From NCBI RefSeq assembly GCF_905175385.1, contig NZ_HG992750.1, positions 1,302,001-1,366,000 of the forward strand: a DNA stretch of 64,000 bases, read 5' to 3'. This document shows positions 27,632 through 36,815 of this stretch, piece after piece. Numbering within the stretch: position 1 is the first letter of the stretch; every line of letters starts with the position of its first letter. Both the position numbers and the translations under genes were made by a program. The notes under the pieces were generated by a model. That model was not told where the DNA came from and made no database searches. It worked only from the letters and a program-made list of their open reading frames with translations. This DNA is from Vibrio sp. B1FLJ16 (GTDB taxonomy: Bacteria; Pseudomonadota; Gammaproteobacteria; Enterobacterales; Vibrionaceae).

Positions 27632-27760
27632 ATGTTAGATACCAGTGAGAAAAAACAACTACGTGATGTGGTGTCAAAAAATCGCGAAGAAACTGTGCAT
27701 CGTAACGAATACATAAAAACTCGAATAAAAGAGTGTTCGATAAAATTAACAAAGGGATAA
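27632..27760 (+). CDS. Possible small hydrophilic protein
   Basis: A 42-residue frame beginning MLDTSEKKQLRDVVSKNREE, rich in Lys, Arg and Glu, and plausible as a small helical protein. The nearest purine-rich ribosome-like site (AGGAGA at 27608) is too far upstream. It diverges from the M23 gene. It may be a small gene, a remnant or chance. Confidence 0.25.
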   Translation: MLDTSEKKQLRDVVSKNREETVHRNEYIKTRIKECSIKLTKG

Positions 27761-27839
27761 AGATTAACGGTTGGCTAGTGGTTACGTAACGAACACTTCG
27801 CTGACCTTCATCGCTATCAATACCCTTATTTTTGTCTCG

Positions 27840-27995
27840 CTCTCTATGAGTAAACTAGCGTCCATTCATAGAGAGGCTCTTAATCGCTAAACGGCTTAGT
27901 TAGAGATAAAAATAAAATAGCTTTATTTGAGATCTGATGTTAATCGTAAAACAATACATCAAGGCACAAATAAAGCTAATGACGATTATCTCTCT
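27840..27995. repeat. Two nested inverted repeats in an intergenic gap
   Basis: First, CTCTCTATGA (27840-27849) pairs perfectly with TCATAGAGAG (27866-27875). Second, TAGCTTTATTTG (27918-27929) pairs perfectly with CAAATAAAGCTA (27967-27978), with further pairs outside (AGAGATAA with TTATCTCT) and inside (TGATGT with ACATCA). The second could be a 90-base imperfect hairpin or a degraded mobile-element end. No coding capacity is visible. It lies downstream of the M66-like gene and may simply end its transcript. Confidence 0.5.
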
Positions 27996-28028
27996 AGCAA
28001 AGTAAATGCTTAAGGTTAAGTCTATCAA

Positions 28029-29737
28029 CTATTCATAACTACAAACCACCAGTTTCCCGGCATCTATATATTCAACCACTTCTGGACGATAAGTTGTGGG
28101 TACGTTTACAGCAACCGGTTCTAAAGTGTCAGGGTCGATACCAACTTGACTACCGTATTTTAAATAAAGGCTTTGAAAGTCCATTTGTGCTTCTGATTGA
28201 TAGGTTTCTAGCATTCCTAAAGTTAACCCTTTATCTGAACAATATTCAGCCGCCTCTGTTGGCGTGAAAGTATGATAGCCTAACTCTAATTGCAGATCAG
28301 TGTCGTGACTATATATTCCAGTAGGTGAGAAATACACCAAACGATTACTGTCTGCTTTTAAACCATATTCAGGCGTAATTTGAACTAACTTGTTTGCCTG
28401 ACGCGACCAAGGTGCTTGTTGTCCTGATGCCAAAAAGGCCATGTCTCCCGCATAATCAGGTCTTTCTATGCGAATGATTAGTTGATCTTTGTCTTCAGAT
28501 TTTTGTTCACTGAATGGTAAGATTTTAATTGATATATCTTGATCAAAATATAGAGCTTGTCCATCAGCAAAGGTCGAGTTAGCGGTTAAATCTTTAACAA
28601 TACCAGATTGCTTGACTTGAATATGGCTTATGTTGATGGAATCAGGGAGTACAAGTAAAAATTGATCAATATATTCATCTTCATTTAAAGATTCTGAATC
28701 GTTGGTATAAAAACTAAAGTGTAAATCTAAATAATCAATATCTACGTCAATAACATCTAAAGCAACCGTTGCGCTTGTCATAGAATTAATCAACGCCTGA
28801 TCGTTATAAAAATTTTCTAAAAAACCTTCTTTAGTATACTCAGTTAACAGCTCCGGCAGACCATAAGTCATCCCAGCATAGTGACCGAAACCATGGTTAT
28901 GCATTTTTTCATGAAATAGGCACTCCCGGGATATTGATCACCTTCTTCATACAAAGCGTAGTCTTGTAACGCTACCCAGCCATCTCCCACTGTTGCGAGC
29001 CCAGTTGAGCTTGCATTACTAGTTAACATACGGTGTTTTGAGGTAGGTTTATGTGTCAACATCGACAAGAATTTTGTATTAAGTGGGCTATTATCATCAC
29101 CGCTTCTAGTATGATCATGTAAAGTACAGTTAACTTCATCATGTGCATATTCAACTAATGAACGAGTTGTACCATAGTTAGTAATAAACTCAGCGAAGCG
29201 AACATTAAAACCAAGATCGTTAATGGCATTTTTTAATCCGCGCATCTCTTGTTCGTATCTTTGAGCTTGCGCTTCTGTTGGCATGGAGTAATTTTCATTG
29301 GTGCCGTTAGAGTACGAGTTAACGTAGTATTTAAAAAATGGTTGTTGCTCAATATATTGGATACTATCAATTTCAAGTTCTGAACCGGATAGGCTAAATG
29401 TATATTCTTGAAAAGGTTCAACTAAAATATCTAAAGAATAAAATTCGTCATTAATTGATAGTGTCGGGTTGTTTAAATATCGTGGAGTATGATTAATTAC
29501 TTGGATTGAATTAGAATCTTCTAAGTAGTTAGCTGTTATATTATCAAGATCAAACGCGTCACTATATTGGCGTTCGATATCTGATGTTTTTGTAAGCCTG
29601 TTAGATGAAAAGATGTAAGAACTTATATCTGTGTTATCTATTAATTCATCATTTTTATCTACGGATGCATTGCTTGAGCTATCATCGTTACATCCAGATA
29701 AAATCAATACTGGCAATAATATGTGGTTTGCTTTCAT
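28029..29737 (-). pseudogene. M66-like (TagA/StcE-type) metalloprotease lipoprotein, frameshifted as sequenced
   Basis: The first frame (29737 to 28868) encodes a lipoprotein signal with lipobox LILSGC and about 260 residues, ending abnormally after SAYFMKKCI. The second frame (28904 to 28029) continues with MHNHGFGHYAG. Restoring one C at about 28912 reads SAYFHEKMHNHGFGHYAG, which contains HExxHxxGxxH, the zinc site of metzincin-like proteases including the M66 TagA/StcE group. The repaired protein has about 570 residues. TagA of V. cholerae is a ToxR-regulated mucin-cleaving lipoprotein, so a mucinase role is plausible by analogy. As sequenced, the catalytic site is lost. Confidence 0.75.
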
Positions 29738-29935
29738 TATGTTGAGTCTTATGTTTATAATTTAAATAAAATTATAATATCGATTAATATGTCCAAATAA
29801 CCTCACGCCTTGAAGTTCTTTGGGTATATTTTTGTTATTTAATTTTATATCAGTGTCAGTTGTTATAAAACAATCCATCTGTAGGAAAAGTCTCTAAAAC
29901 CTAGAGATAAATCAAAAGAATCCGCATAATGTGGC

Positions 29936-30345
29936 TTATACCCAAGTGACCTTAAGAAGCTCGGTTCAGTGAGAATGGTTTGGAAAGATTATGCTATTCC
30001 GTTGGTCATCGGTCTTGAACTTGTACTAGGCTCTGTTGACTTTTTACGGTTAAATTTTGTTCGGGTGGGGACGACTATACCCAAATAACTTCTAGATGCT
30101 AGGTTCAGCGAGAATGACTTGGTTCACAGACGCGGCAACGATTTGAAGATCTAGTGGTTCTAAATCAAAAATCTTTAACAAAGAGTAAAGGCTTTTAGCA
30201 AGGAGGCCTAACTCACCCCCTTCGGGCAGTGTTTGTGGCTCCCTTCTATGTGTTATCAGCCTATCACCTAAAGTAACTACATTTCAAAGCCTCTACCTTA
30301 TATAAAGAATTCACAAACTGCTGCAAAAATCAGCTCGAAAGGCCA
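29936..30345. repeat. Nested degraded copies of two Vibrio repeat elements
   Basis: From about 30027 (TAGGCTCTGTTGAC) to 30342 (CAGCTCGAAAG) runs a diverged copy, in reverse orientation, of the 269-bp element found whole at 32600-32868. It is interrupted at about 30074-30173 by a truncated copy of the 267-bp element found whole at 42035-42301 (TATACCCAAATAACTTC to CTAAATCAAAAATC). A second short piece of that element lies at 29936-29985. No coding function is visible. Confidence 0.7.
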
Positions 30346-30393
30346 ATCGGCCTTAGCAAGTCATCTTAAAATGCTTGTGAAGACTCGAACCGA

Positions 30394-30672
30394 TCATGTC
30401 CTGTAAAGCACCTTCACCACATGCCAGCCAAATTTGGTTTTTACCAGATGTGGAGTCAGTACTTCACCGGAAAAACAAACTTTATCGAATTGCGGCACCA
30501 TCTGACCTCTGCGGAATTCACCCAAATCTCCACCTTTCTTACCAGACGGGCACGTTGAGTATTTTTTTGCGAGCGTCTGGAATTTAGCCCCTTTTTTAAG
30601 TTGCTTGATAATGTCTTCTGCCTGCTCTTTGTGTTTCACAAGAATGTGCAATGCGGCTGCTGTATTGGCCAT
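30394..30672 (-). CDS. ppiC: Parvulin-type peptidyl-prolyl isomerase PpiC
   Basis: 92 residues from the ATG at 30672 ([13 protein letters not shown]), as in E. coli PpiC, which has about the same length. The family signatures [20 protein letters not shown] and [10 protein letters not shown] are present. It is a cytoplasmic single-domain parvulin that speeds cis-trans isomerisation of prolyl bonds. An upstream in-frame ATG at 30687 would add five residues. The gene is monocistronic. Confidence 0.92.
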   Translation of the reverse strand: MANTAAALHILVKHKEQAEDIIKQLKKGAKFQTLAKKYSTCPSGKKGGDLGEFRRGQMVPQFDKVCFSGEVLTPHLVKTKFGWHVVKVLYRT

Positions 30673-30952
30673 GTGTCTGTCTCTCACTGTAGTGGTCGCG
30701 CAATTTTAACGAATACACTCACACACGCCAAACATTTATCTCGTCGCTGCTCCTTTAGGAAGATAAGTGCATAGGAGACTTCACCAGCGTTTAGACTGTT
30801 GTGGATTGTATAATGCTTAACCATCACTACCTGCTTAACTCGTTAAATACCCTAAGATTGTCTAAAAATTTCACTTTTGTGCATGGGGTAGTTGAAGCTT
30901 AGGGTTTATACGATTAGATTAGACACCAAAGTGTTACTCATAAGGTTATTTC

Positions 30953-31867
30953 ATGGCAAAAGTGGTTAGTAAAGCGAATCAATCTCAGGGCATGTTGGTA
31001 TTCAAGCTCACCCTGCAACAACACTTCGCAATAGGTACGCTTAAAGTCCGTGAAATTGTGCCTTACATGCCAACGACCAAGATCCCTTACTCGCATCACC
31101 ACGTTATTGGCACCGTGACAATCCGTGATTTAACCGTTCCTGTGATTGATATGTCTGCAGCGGTAGGATTCCGCCCAATTGCACCTGAAGAATATCAAAG
31201 CTGTTACCTGATCGTGACTGACTGTTTGCGAACAGTGGTAGCGTTCATGGTGCGCAGTATTGAAAAGATCATCGACTGTGACTGGAAATCCATAGAATCG
31301 CCTCCTGCCAGCTCCGGTAAAAATGTCTTTGTAACAGGTATTACCCGCTATGAAGATAAGATGGTACAGCTGCTGGATGTAGAGTTATTGCTGTCTAAAA
31401 TTTACCCGCAGTATGAGAACTCAAAAATTCCAATGCTGACCGATCTCGATCGTGAGCGCTTAAAAGCCCTGAGTATTCTGCTTGTCGACGATTCATCCAT
31501 AGCACGTAAACAGCTCAGTGACGCGTTAGACAGCATTAATATTCCTTACCAGATTTGTAACAATGGTTCTGATGCGTTGCAATTGATGAAAAAGAACGCA
31601 GAAGAGCTGCGCCCTATTGATCTTTTGGTTAGTGATATTGAAATGCCGGGATTAGATGGTTACGAGTTAGCCTTTGAAGTACAAAACGACCCGGCGCTAA
31701 ACCACTCATACCGAATTTTGCATACTTCCCTGTCTAGTGAGATCTGCGTTGATCGCGCGCATCAGGTAGGCGCACACGAGGCTTTGGAAAAATTCAACGC
31801 CGGAGAATTAATTGAGGCTATGTTACGTGGTGCAAAAGAGATCGAAGCAAAAGCAATGGCCTCCTAA
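30953..31867 (+). CDS. cheV: Chemotaxis coupling protein CheV
   Basis: 304 residues. Residues 10-155 form a CheW-like domain (KLTLQQHFAIGTLKVREIVP, then IGTVTIRDLTVPVIDMSAA). Residues 175-300 form a response-regulator receiver with the acidic pair in SILLVDDSS, the phospho-acceptor Asp in LLVSDIEMPGLDGYEL and the late Lys in ALEKFNAGE. CheV couples chemoreceptors to CheA and is adjusted by phosphorylation. A hairpin terminator follows 56 bases later. Vibrio genomes carry several CheV paralogues. Confidence 0.92.
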   Translation: MAKVVSKANQSQGMLVFKLTLQQHFAIGTLKVREIVPYMPTTKIPYSHHHVIGTVTIRDLTVPVIDMSAAVGFRPIAPEEYQSCYLIVTDCLRTVVAFMVRSIEKIIDCDWKSIESPPASSGKNVFVTGITRYEDKMVQLLDVELLLSKIYPQYENSKIPMLTDLDRERLKALSILLVDDSSIARKQLSDALDSINIPYQICNNGSDALQLMKKNAEELRPIDLLVSDIEMPGLDGYELAFEVQNDPALNHSYRILHTSLSSEICVDRAHQVGAHEALEKFNAGELIEAMLRGAKEIEAKAMAS

Positions 31868-31922
31868 CAGCGACTAATCCTGGCGCAGCATTCTCTGTGC
31901 GCGTCTAGTATGATAAGAAAAA

Positions 31923-31948
31923 AGGGAGTCAGCCTGACTGAACTCCCT
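31923..31948. terminator. Bidirectional terminator between cheV and hutZ
   Basis: AGGGAGT (31923-31929) pairs with ACTCCCT (31942-31948). The plus-strand side is followed by AATTTAA and the minus-strand side by TTTCTTATC, so it probably serves both convergent genes. Confidence 0.7.
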
Positions 31949-31973
31949 AATTTAATACCGTGAACCCACTTAA

Positions 31974-32504
31974 TTAAGCGTTTTCAATTTTTTTGTGACC
32001 TTCCTGAAGGTGAACAAAATCAACAAGGTCATCACCAGATACCTGGAACGCCTGACCAAAGCCTTTAACGAACAGACCTTGTTCTGCTTTCAGATTAAAC
32101 AACACGAAGTCTTCCAGTTTGCTTAATCCATCGATGATCTCACCGAAACGCTCTTTCATCTGATCAACAACCTGAAGCCATAACTCAGAGTCACGCTCAA
32201 CTACCGTTGCAACCGCATCAAATGTCAGACGCTTGCGTGCAAATAACTGTTTAGATGTATCTTCATCTTCAATCATCATCAGCGATACATTTGGGTTGTC
32301 CAAAAGATTACGTGCGTGACGTGCGATCTGCGAAATCAGGACAAAGTAACCTTCCTGGTTTTGCACAAATGGAGCGTAACTTACGTTAGGACGACCCTCT
32401 GCATCGACAGTCGCAAGTTGAAGCGTTCGACGCTCCTGACGAAACTCTTTGATTTCTGGTCCTAAACGGCCTTGTAGACGCTCTTGTTTAACTTGTTGAT
32501 CCAT
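31974..32504 (-). CDS. hutZ: Haem utilisation protein HutZ
   Basis: 176 residues of the pyridoxamine-phosphate-oxidase-like split-barrel fold (RRTLQLATVDAEGRPNVSYA, then FVLISQIARHARNLLDNPNV). HutZ binds haem and in V. cholerae degrades it to release iron, working with HutX. It is the third gene of hutWXZ on this strand, but a 269-bp repeat element separates it from hutX, leaving 361 bases between them. It may therefore need its own promoter or read-through across the repeat. Confidence 0.92.
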   Translation of the reverse strand: MDQQVKQERLQGRLGPEIKEFRQERRTLQLATVDAEGRPNVSYAPFVQNQEGYFVLISQIARHARNLLDNPNVSLMMIEDEDTSKQLFARKRLTFDAVATVVERDSELWLQVVDQMKERFGEIIDGLSKLEDFVLFNLKAEQGLFVKGFGQAFQVSGDDLVDFVHLQEGHKKIENA

Positions 32505-32599
32505 TTTAATTCCTGACTTTACTTATCTTATTATCGGTTATGTTTCATTCACCGTCGCTGCTTTTCAAAGAACTATCTTAAAAAACAGCGACGATATTT

Positions 32600-32868
32600 T
32601 AGGGTCTGTTGAACTTTCGAGCTGATTTTTGCAGCAGTTTGTGGGTTCTTTATACAAGGCAGAGGCTTTGAAATGTAGTTGCCCTACCTGATAAGCCGAT
32701 AACGCAGTAGAAAGGAACCACAAACGCTGCCCGAAGGGTTCAGCTAAAAGCGTTTTACTCTTTGTTGAGAGGTGTTTTGCTTAGAATGACTAGGCTACAA
32801 ACCTCTCGCCGCGATTAAAACGCTTTTATCTCGAACAAAATTTAACCGCGAAAGGTCAACAGACCCTA
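32600..32868. mobile_element. 269-bp MITE-like element with 20-bp terminal inverted repeats
   Basis: The ends TAGGGTCTGTTGAACTTTCG and CGAAAGGTCAACAGACCCTA are inverted copies with one mismatch. The element has no ORF and no transposase. Terminal TA bases fit a TA target. A diverged copy occurs at 30027-30342. It lies between hutX and hutZ, and its right end (CTA at 32866-32868) provides the TAG stop codon of hutX. Confidence 0.85.
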
Positions 32869-33369
32869 GTTGTTCAACTCTGCCTGCATCGCTCTGAATG
32901 CGGTGACTTGTTCTTCAATAAGCTCTCGTTGCTTGTTGCGCCCCAGGTACACCTTGAAGATGTTACTACCGCACTCAGAAAAGAAGCCGAAGTAGTGGCT
33001 TTCACGCCCCATAAATGGCTTACTTACCAGAGCCACATGTTTGATAGTTTCTAATTTTAAGTGACCGTGTAACTCACCTTCTTTACCCATCAGATTGTAG
33101 TATCCGCGAGCAAGTTTGCCTTTTGGAAACGGAGCCTTTACTTCAAAGATAGACCCGAATGACTGAACAATGCTTGTCACCGGACCAAAACCAACCAGGC
33201 CTTCCAGTATAGATTGCGCCTGCTCACCAGGGGCGATGGCCACCATGTCTTGCGGAAGAGCGGCGATAACATCAAACTCAGAAACGTCTAATCTTTCCGC
33301 CATCGCTGCCGGCAATAATTGAGGTTCCTGCTCTAACAATGATTCGACCTGTTTCTTAATGGATTCCAT
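32866..33369 (-). CDS. hutX: Haem utilisation protein HutX
   Basis: 167 residues, normal for HutX/ChuX-type cytoplasmic haem carriers. Key regions are MAERLDVSEFDVIAALPQDM (N-terminal), SIFEVKAPFPKGKLARGYYN and GRESHYFGFFSECGSNIFKV. HutX hands haem to HutZ. It starts 19 bases after hutW on the same strand. Its stop TAG coincides with the end of the MITE-like element, so the C-terminal residues AELNN may not be the ancestral ones. Confidence 0.9.
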   Translation of the reverse strand: MESIKKQVESLLEQEPQLLPAAMAERLDVSEFDVIAALPQDMVAIAPGEQAQSILEGLVGFGPVTSIVQSFGSIFEVKAPFPKGKLARGYYNLMGKEGELHGHLKLETIKHVALVSKPFMGRESHYFGFFSECGSNIFKVYLGRNKQRELIEEQVTAFRAMQAELNN

Positions 33370-33388
33370 TATTTTTCCTTTCTATTTT

Positions 33389-34759
33389 CTAATTGTTGGA
33401 TACTTTTGGCATTGCTTGCTTCATTTCCGAAGTCAATACCTGAATACATGCCTGAGCCAATGAGACAGCCCAGAAACTGCCCGCCAGAGTGAGTACAAGG
33501 CTGCGTTCTTTAAGCTCAATTAAGCCTTTGTCCTGCCATACTTTAAACAGCGGTGTTAAGTAATCGAATGTGTTCTCACCCATAAATGTAGGTAATTTGC
33601 TGGATTGGACAATACCACGGTCAAAACCAGACTTAAGCGCTGCAAAGAGAGGCTCTAGTTGGCTCTGCTTCATCATCATAGCGACGGTACTTTGTCCTTC
33701 ATTTACGGCTTTGATATAAGTATCTAATGTACGGTGTTGCATCATTCCGTAGCCACCAATGTTGCCTCCGGCACCACATCCAACAGGTAAAACCTCAGCG
33801 TATGTTTTCGCTAAGCTGTTGTACAAGCTGCGTTCACGGTTATCGATTGCCCAGTGATTGACACTCAGCTGCTTCATGTGATGCTCTGCCATGAAATTCA
33901 CGCCTAGCTCATACATGCCCGCTTTTTCTGGCGTGGTTGCCGGCGGTGGTATTTTCCCTTTTTCTACCAGGTTCAGCATTGGCGCACTGCCCCCAACGAC
34001 CAGCTGGTATAGGTCCAGACCATGAGCACCTGTCGACATGAAATCTTTTAAATCTTGTTCCAGTATTTCTGTTGTCTGATAAGGCAGGCCATAAAGTAGA
34101 TCGATGATGACGGGAATTTTGTCTTCTTTCGCCAGTTCTGAAATACGTTTGAGGACGTCCTCTCTGTCATCCAGACGCTTCGCACTACGACGAACCTGAG
34201 TATTAAAGCTCTGTACTCCAAATGAAAAACGGTTAAAGCCGCCATCTAATGCACCTTGGTACAGTTCATCAGAAAATCGGTTAATACGCCCTTCAAGGGT
34301 AATTTCACAATCTGCCGCTAATGGGAAATGGTCATGGATTGCCTGCCCCAAGGTGCGGACTTGCGCCGGTGACAGATCGGTTGGCGTCCCGCCACCAATG
34401 TACACTGCATGAAAAATACCACTTTGAGTCCAGGGAAGAGCCGCTTTTTCACGTAGTTCTGTCATCAGGGCATCGAAGTATTCATCAACCAGTTTACGAC
34501 TTGCCGCGTTTTGAAAGAAATTACAAAAGGTACAACGAACACGGCAAAACGGTACGTGAATGTACAAGCAACGCTTTCCACCTTCTCTTCCGGTATCAGA
34601 AGTTATATTGGAGAGAATCGCTCCCTGTTGGGGAGGAGGCACCGGAACACTCATACCTCCAGCGTGTGCTGATTGCTTTTTCGCAAAAGCAAACCGTAAA
34701 GGATCAGGGTTATTACCCCCCAAAACCAATTCATCATAACTATGAATATTAACGCTCAT
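33389..34759 (-). CDS. hutW: Haem utilisation radical SAM protein HutW
   Basis: 456 residues from the ATG at 34759 (MSVNIHSYDELVLGG); an open frame reaches 34825 but lacks support. The radical SAM cluster motif C-x3-C-x2-C is visible in HVPFCRVRCTFCNFFQ, and YIGGGTPTDLSPAQ is the family's second motif. HutW is related to HemN and to ChuW, the anaerobic haem-opening methyltransferase, so it likely breaks the haem ring when oxygen is absent. It begins the leftward hutWXZ operon and diverges from tonB across two Fur-like sites. Confidence 0.92.
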   Translation of the reverse strand: MSVNIHSYDELVLGGNNPDPLRFAFAKKQSAHAGGMSVPVPPPQQGAILSNITSDTGREGGKRCLYIHVPFCRVRCTFCNFFQNAASRKLVDEYFDALMTELREKAALPWTQSGIFHAVYIGGGTPTDLSPAQVRTLGQAIHDHFPLAADCEITLEGRINRFSDELYQGALDGGFNRFSFGVQSFNTQVRRSAKRLDDREDVLKRISELAKEDKIPVIIDLLYGLPYQTTEILEQDLKDFMSTGAHGLDLYQLVVGGSAPMLNLVEKGKIPPPATTPEKAGMYELGVNFMAEHHMKQLSVNHWAIDNRERSLYNSLAKTYAEVLPVGCGAGGNIGGYGMMQHRTLDTYIKAVNEGQSTVAMMMKQSQLEPLFAALKSGFDRGIVQSSKLPTFMGENTFDYLTPLFKVWQDKGLIELKERSLVLTLAGSFWAVSLAQACIQVLTSEMKQAMPKVSNN

Positions 34760-34836
34760 ATAAACTCGCTTAATCCCCGAGCCCCAAGGGACAGAGGTAA
34801 ATTTCAAAAGTACTGACAGGATCATAATTTGACGTT

Positions 34837-34855
34837 AATGATAATGCAATTGATA
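34837..34855. promoter_or_regulatory. Candidate Fur box, hutW side
   Basis: AATGATAATGCAATTGATA is a partial match to the iron-regulator Fur box built from GATAAT units. It lies in the divergent hutW-tonB gap about 80 bases before hutW. The match is weaker than the second site. Confidence 0.5.
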
Positions 34856-34896
34856 ATTGATCTTATTAGCAATATAAGTGATAATAAATCCAGTTT

Positions 34897-34915
34897 GATA
34901 ATGATTACCAATTGC
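34897..34915. promoter_or_regulatory. Fur box, tonB side
   Basis: GATAATGATTACCAATTGC matches the 19-base Fur consensus (GATAATGATTATCATTATC) at about 15 of 19 positions. It lies 11 bases before the tonB start, where Fur with iron would block transcription of tonB-exbBD-hutBCD. Confidence 0.75.
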
Positions 34916-34926
34916 GAGATTGAACC

Positions 34927-35680
34927 GTGAACTTACAAAGATATGTCATTGCCGGAGGTGCTTCTTTAGCGTTACATGCCGCGCTTTTGTTTGTCTCTAA
35001 TGAGACAAAAGTCTTTGCTATGCCAGCGGGGAATCCTGCCAGCTCGGTTAGTCTGAATCTGGTTGCAGCTCCGAAACTTGCTCAGCCTGTTGCTAAAGAA
35101 GAAGTCGCAGAGCTAAAAGAGCCTGAAACTCAAAAAAAAACCTGAGCCCAAACAAGTACCTCAGCCCGTTAAAAAACCGGTCGAGAAACCGGTAGTCAAA
35201 AAAGAAGCGGTTAAGAAAAAGTCTGTAGAAAAGAAGCCTGAACCGGTTCAAAAACTGAAAAAAACTAAGCCTCCTGAGACTGTCGCCAAGAAAGAGCCAA
35301 AACCGGAAAAACAGGACGAAAAGAAAGTCGCTAAAGAGCCCGTACCTGAGCAGGCAACTAAACAACCTTCACAATCTAAAGGCGTATCGTCTCAGCCTGT
35401 ACTGGTAAACGAGCCAACTTTTGTCTCTCAACCGGTCTCACCGCGCTATCCGCGTTCTGCACGTAAAAGAGGTATTGAAGGTGTGGCGCTATACGAAATT
35501 TGGCTCGATGAAAATGGTAATCAAATCAAGCAGGTACTTATTGAATCTTCTGGTGCTGAAATGCTTGACAGTTCAGCACTGCGTGCCATCAAACAGTGGC
35601 AGTTTTCACCACATATTACTGGCGGGCAACAAGTTGCTCACCGAGTTCAAATCCCAGTTCGTTTTAAGTTGGATGGATAA
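34927..35680 (+). pseudogene. tonB: TonB, frameshifted at a run of nine A
   Basis: The first frame (34927-35145) gives the N-terminal signal anchor (VIAGGASLALHAALLFVSN) and the start of the proline-rich spacer. It stops after an A9 run at 35132-35140. With A8 the frame continues through the Lys-Pro repeats (KKPVEKPVVKKEAVKKK-like) and the conserved C-terminal TonB domain (VSPRYPRSARKRGIEGVALY, then WQFSPHITGG) to TAA 35678-35680. The whole protein would have about 250 residues. It powers outer-membrane haem receptors with ExbB-ExbD, whose gene starts on the last base of the tonB stop. An extra A is a likely sequencing error, though slippage in this run is also possible. Confidence 0.9.
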
Positions 35681-36378
35681 TGGAACAGCTACAACAATTA
35701 CAAACACAATTCGGTCTGATGACATGGCCTTTGATCATTTGCTCTGCACTTACGGCAATGATCATCGCTGAAAGACTATTCCAGGTATTCATTAGTATCG
35801 GTGTCGGAAAACGTGCCATTCGCCAGAAATTGACCGGCGTCGATCCAACGCAAAGCAAAGATATAGAAGCTCTGGCAGAAGAGCTGTCTGGTAAGCGCCC
35901 ACTATTATATCGCGGTGTCGCGATGTTACTGGCTCATCACTCTTTCTCTAAGTCTTTGCGCGAAGATGCTGCAGGTATCTGGTTACAGGATAAACGTCAT
36001 CAGCTGCATTCTGGTCTGCGTCTGCTTACTTTAATTGGTGTGATAAGCCCTCTAATTGGCCTTTTAGGCACAGTATTGGGTCTCATCGAGATGTTTAAAG
36101 GCATCGCGGTATCTAGCGGCAATATCACCCCGAATGATTTGGCTGATGGCCTCGGTTTAGCAATGCGCACAACGGCCGCGGGTTTGATCATCGCACTACC
36201 AGCGATTTCAGGTGCTCAGCTTATTGGTTTGTGGGCAGATCGGGTTATTGCAAAACTTGAACACACACTGAACTACGTAAACCTGTGGCTGGAAGGGATC
36301 TCCCTGCAACACGTTTCTCCGGAAAGCAAGAAAGTTAAACCTTCAGCTTCTCGTGCAGCTGAGGCGGCCGCTCCATGA
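35680..36378 (+). CDS. exbB: ExbB, energy-transducing motor subunit
   Basis: 232 residues with three membrane helices (about residues 14-32, 107-130 and 165-188). The MotA/TolQ/ExbB domain is seen in LTLIGVISPLIGLLGTVLGL and GLGLAMRTTAAGLIIALPAI. With ExbD it couples the proton gradient to TonB. Its ATG overlaps the tonB stop (TAATG) and its stop overlaps the exbD start by four bases, so translation is coupled. Confidence 0.93.
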   Translation: MEQLQQLQTQFGLMTWPLIICSALTAMIIAERLFQVFISIGVGKRAIRQKLTGVDPTQSKDIEALAEELSGKRPLLYRGVAMLLAHHSFSKSLREDAAGIWLQDKRHQLHSGLRLLTLIGVISPLIGLLGTVLGLIEMFKGIAVSSGNITPNDLADGLGLAMRTTAAGLIIALPAISGAQLIGLWADRVIAKLEHTLNYVNLWLEGISLQHVSPESKKVKPSASRAAEAAAP

Positions 36379-36788
36379 TTAAGACTCCACAAAACAATAG
36401 TCGCCACGGCCTAACACCAGACCTGACGCCATTGTTAGATATCATTTTCATCGTGATGGTATTTCTGATGCTGACAACCGCGGTCAAGCTCGACTCTCTG
36501 GACGTCAACTTACCCAGCTCAGATTCTCAAGCAGTCGCTAGTGTCGAGAAAAAATCCATAACGGTGAATATCCTCAAAGAAGAGCCGCACTGGGCTATTA
36601 ACGGTAAAGCTTATATCGACTGGGAAAACTTCAAAATTGCCTTACTCGAAGAGAGTAAATCAACAGACAAACCGATTGTGATTGGCGCTGAGAAAATGGC
36701 GAACATTCAATCACTGGTTCAGCTTCTTGGCTTTTTACAAGAAAACGGAATTCAGGCCACTCAACTTCTCACTGAAGAGTCGCAATAA
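36375..36788 (+). CDS. exbD: ExbD, energy-transducing subunit
   Basis: 137 residues with one N-terminal membrane helix (residues 18-38) in the typical TPDLTPLLDIIFIVMVFLML, containing the proton-path Asp (LLD). A periplasmic domain follows. It works with ExbB and TonB. It overlaps exbB by four bases and precedes hutB by 27. Confidence 0.93.
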   Translation: MIKTPQNNSRHGLTPDLTPLLDIIFIVMVFLMLTTAVKLDSLDVNLPSSDSQAVASVEKKSITVNILKEEPHWAINGKAYIDWENFKIALLEESKSTDKPIVIGAEKMANIQSLVQLLGFLQENGIQATQLLTEESQ

Positions 36789-36815
36789 CAAGAACATAAT
36801 ATAGAGACCATTTTA

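Noticed and set aside
27452..27760. 102-residue plus-strand frame across the M23 gene start
   Set aside because: Its first 60 codons are the reverse of the M23 gene; only the last 42 could be a separate small protein and that is listed with low confidence.
27840..27995. Integron attC (VCR) site
   Set aside because: The characteristic core sites and VCR sequence are absent and no gene cassette order is seen.
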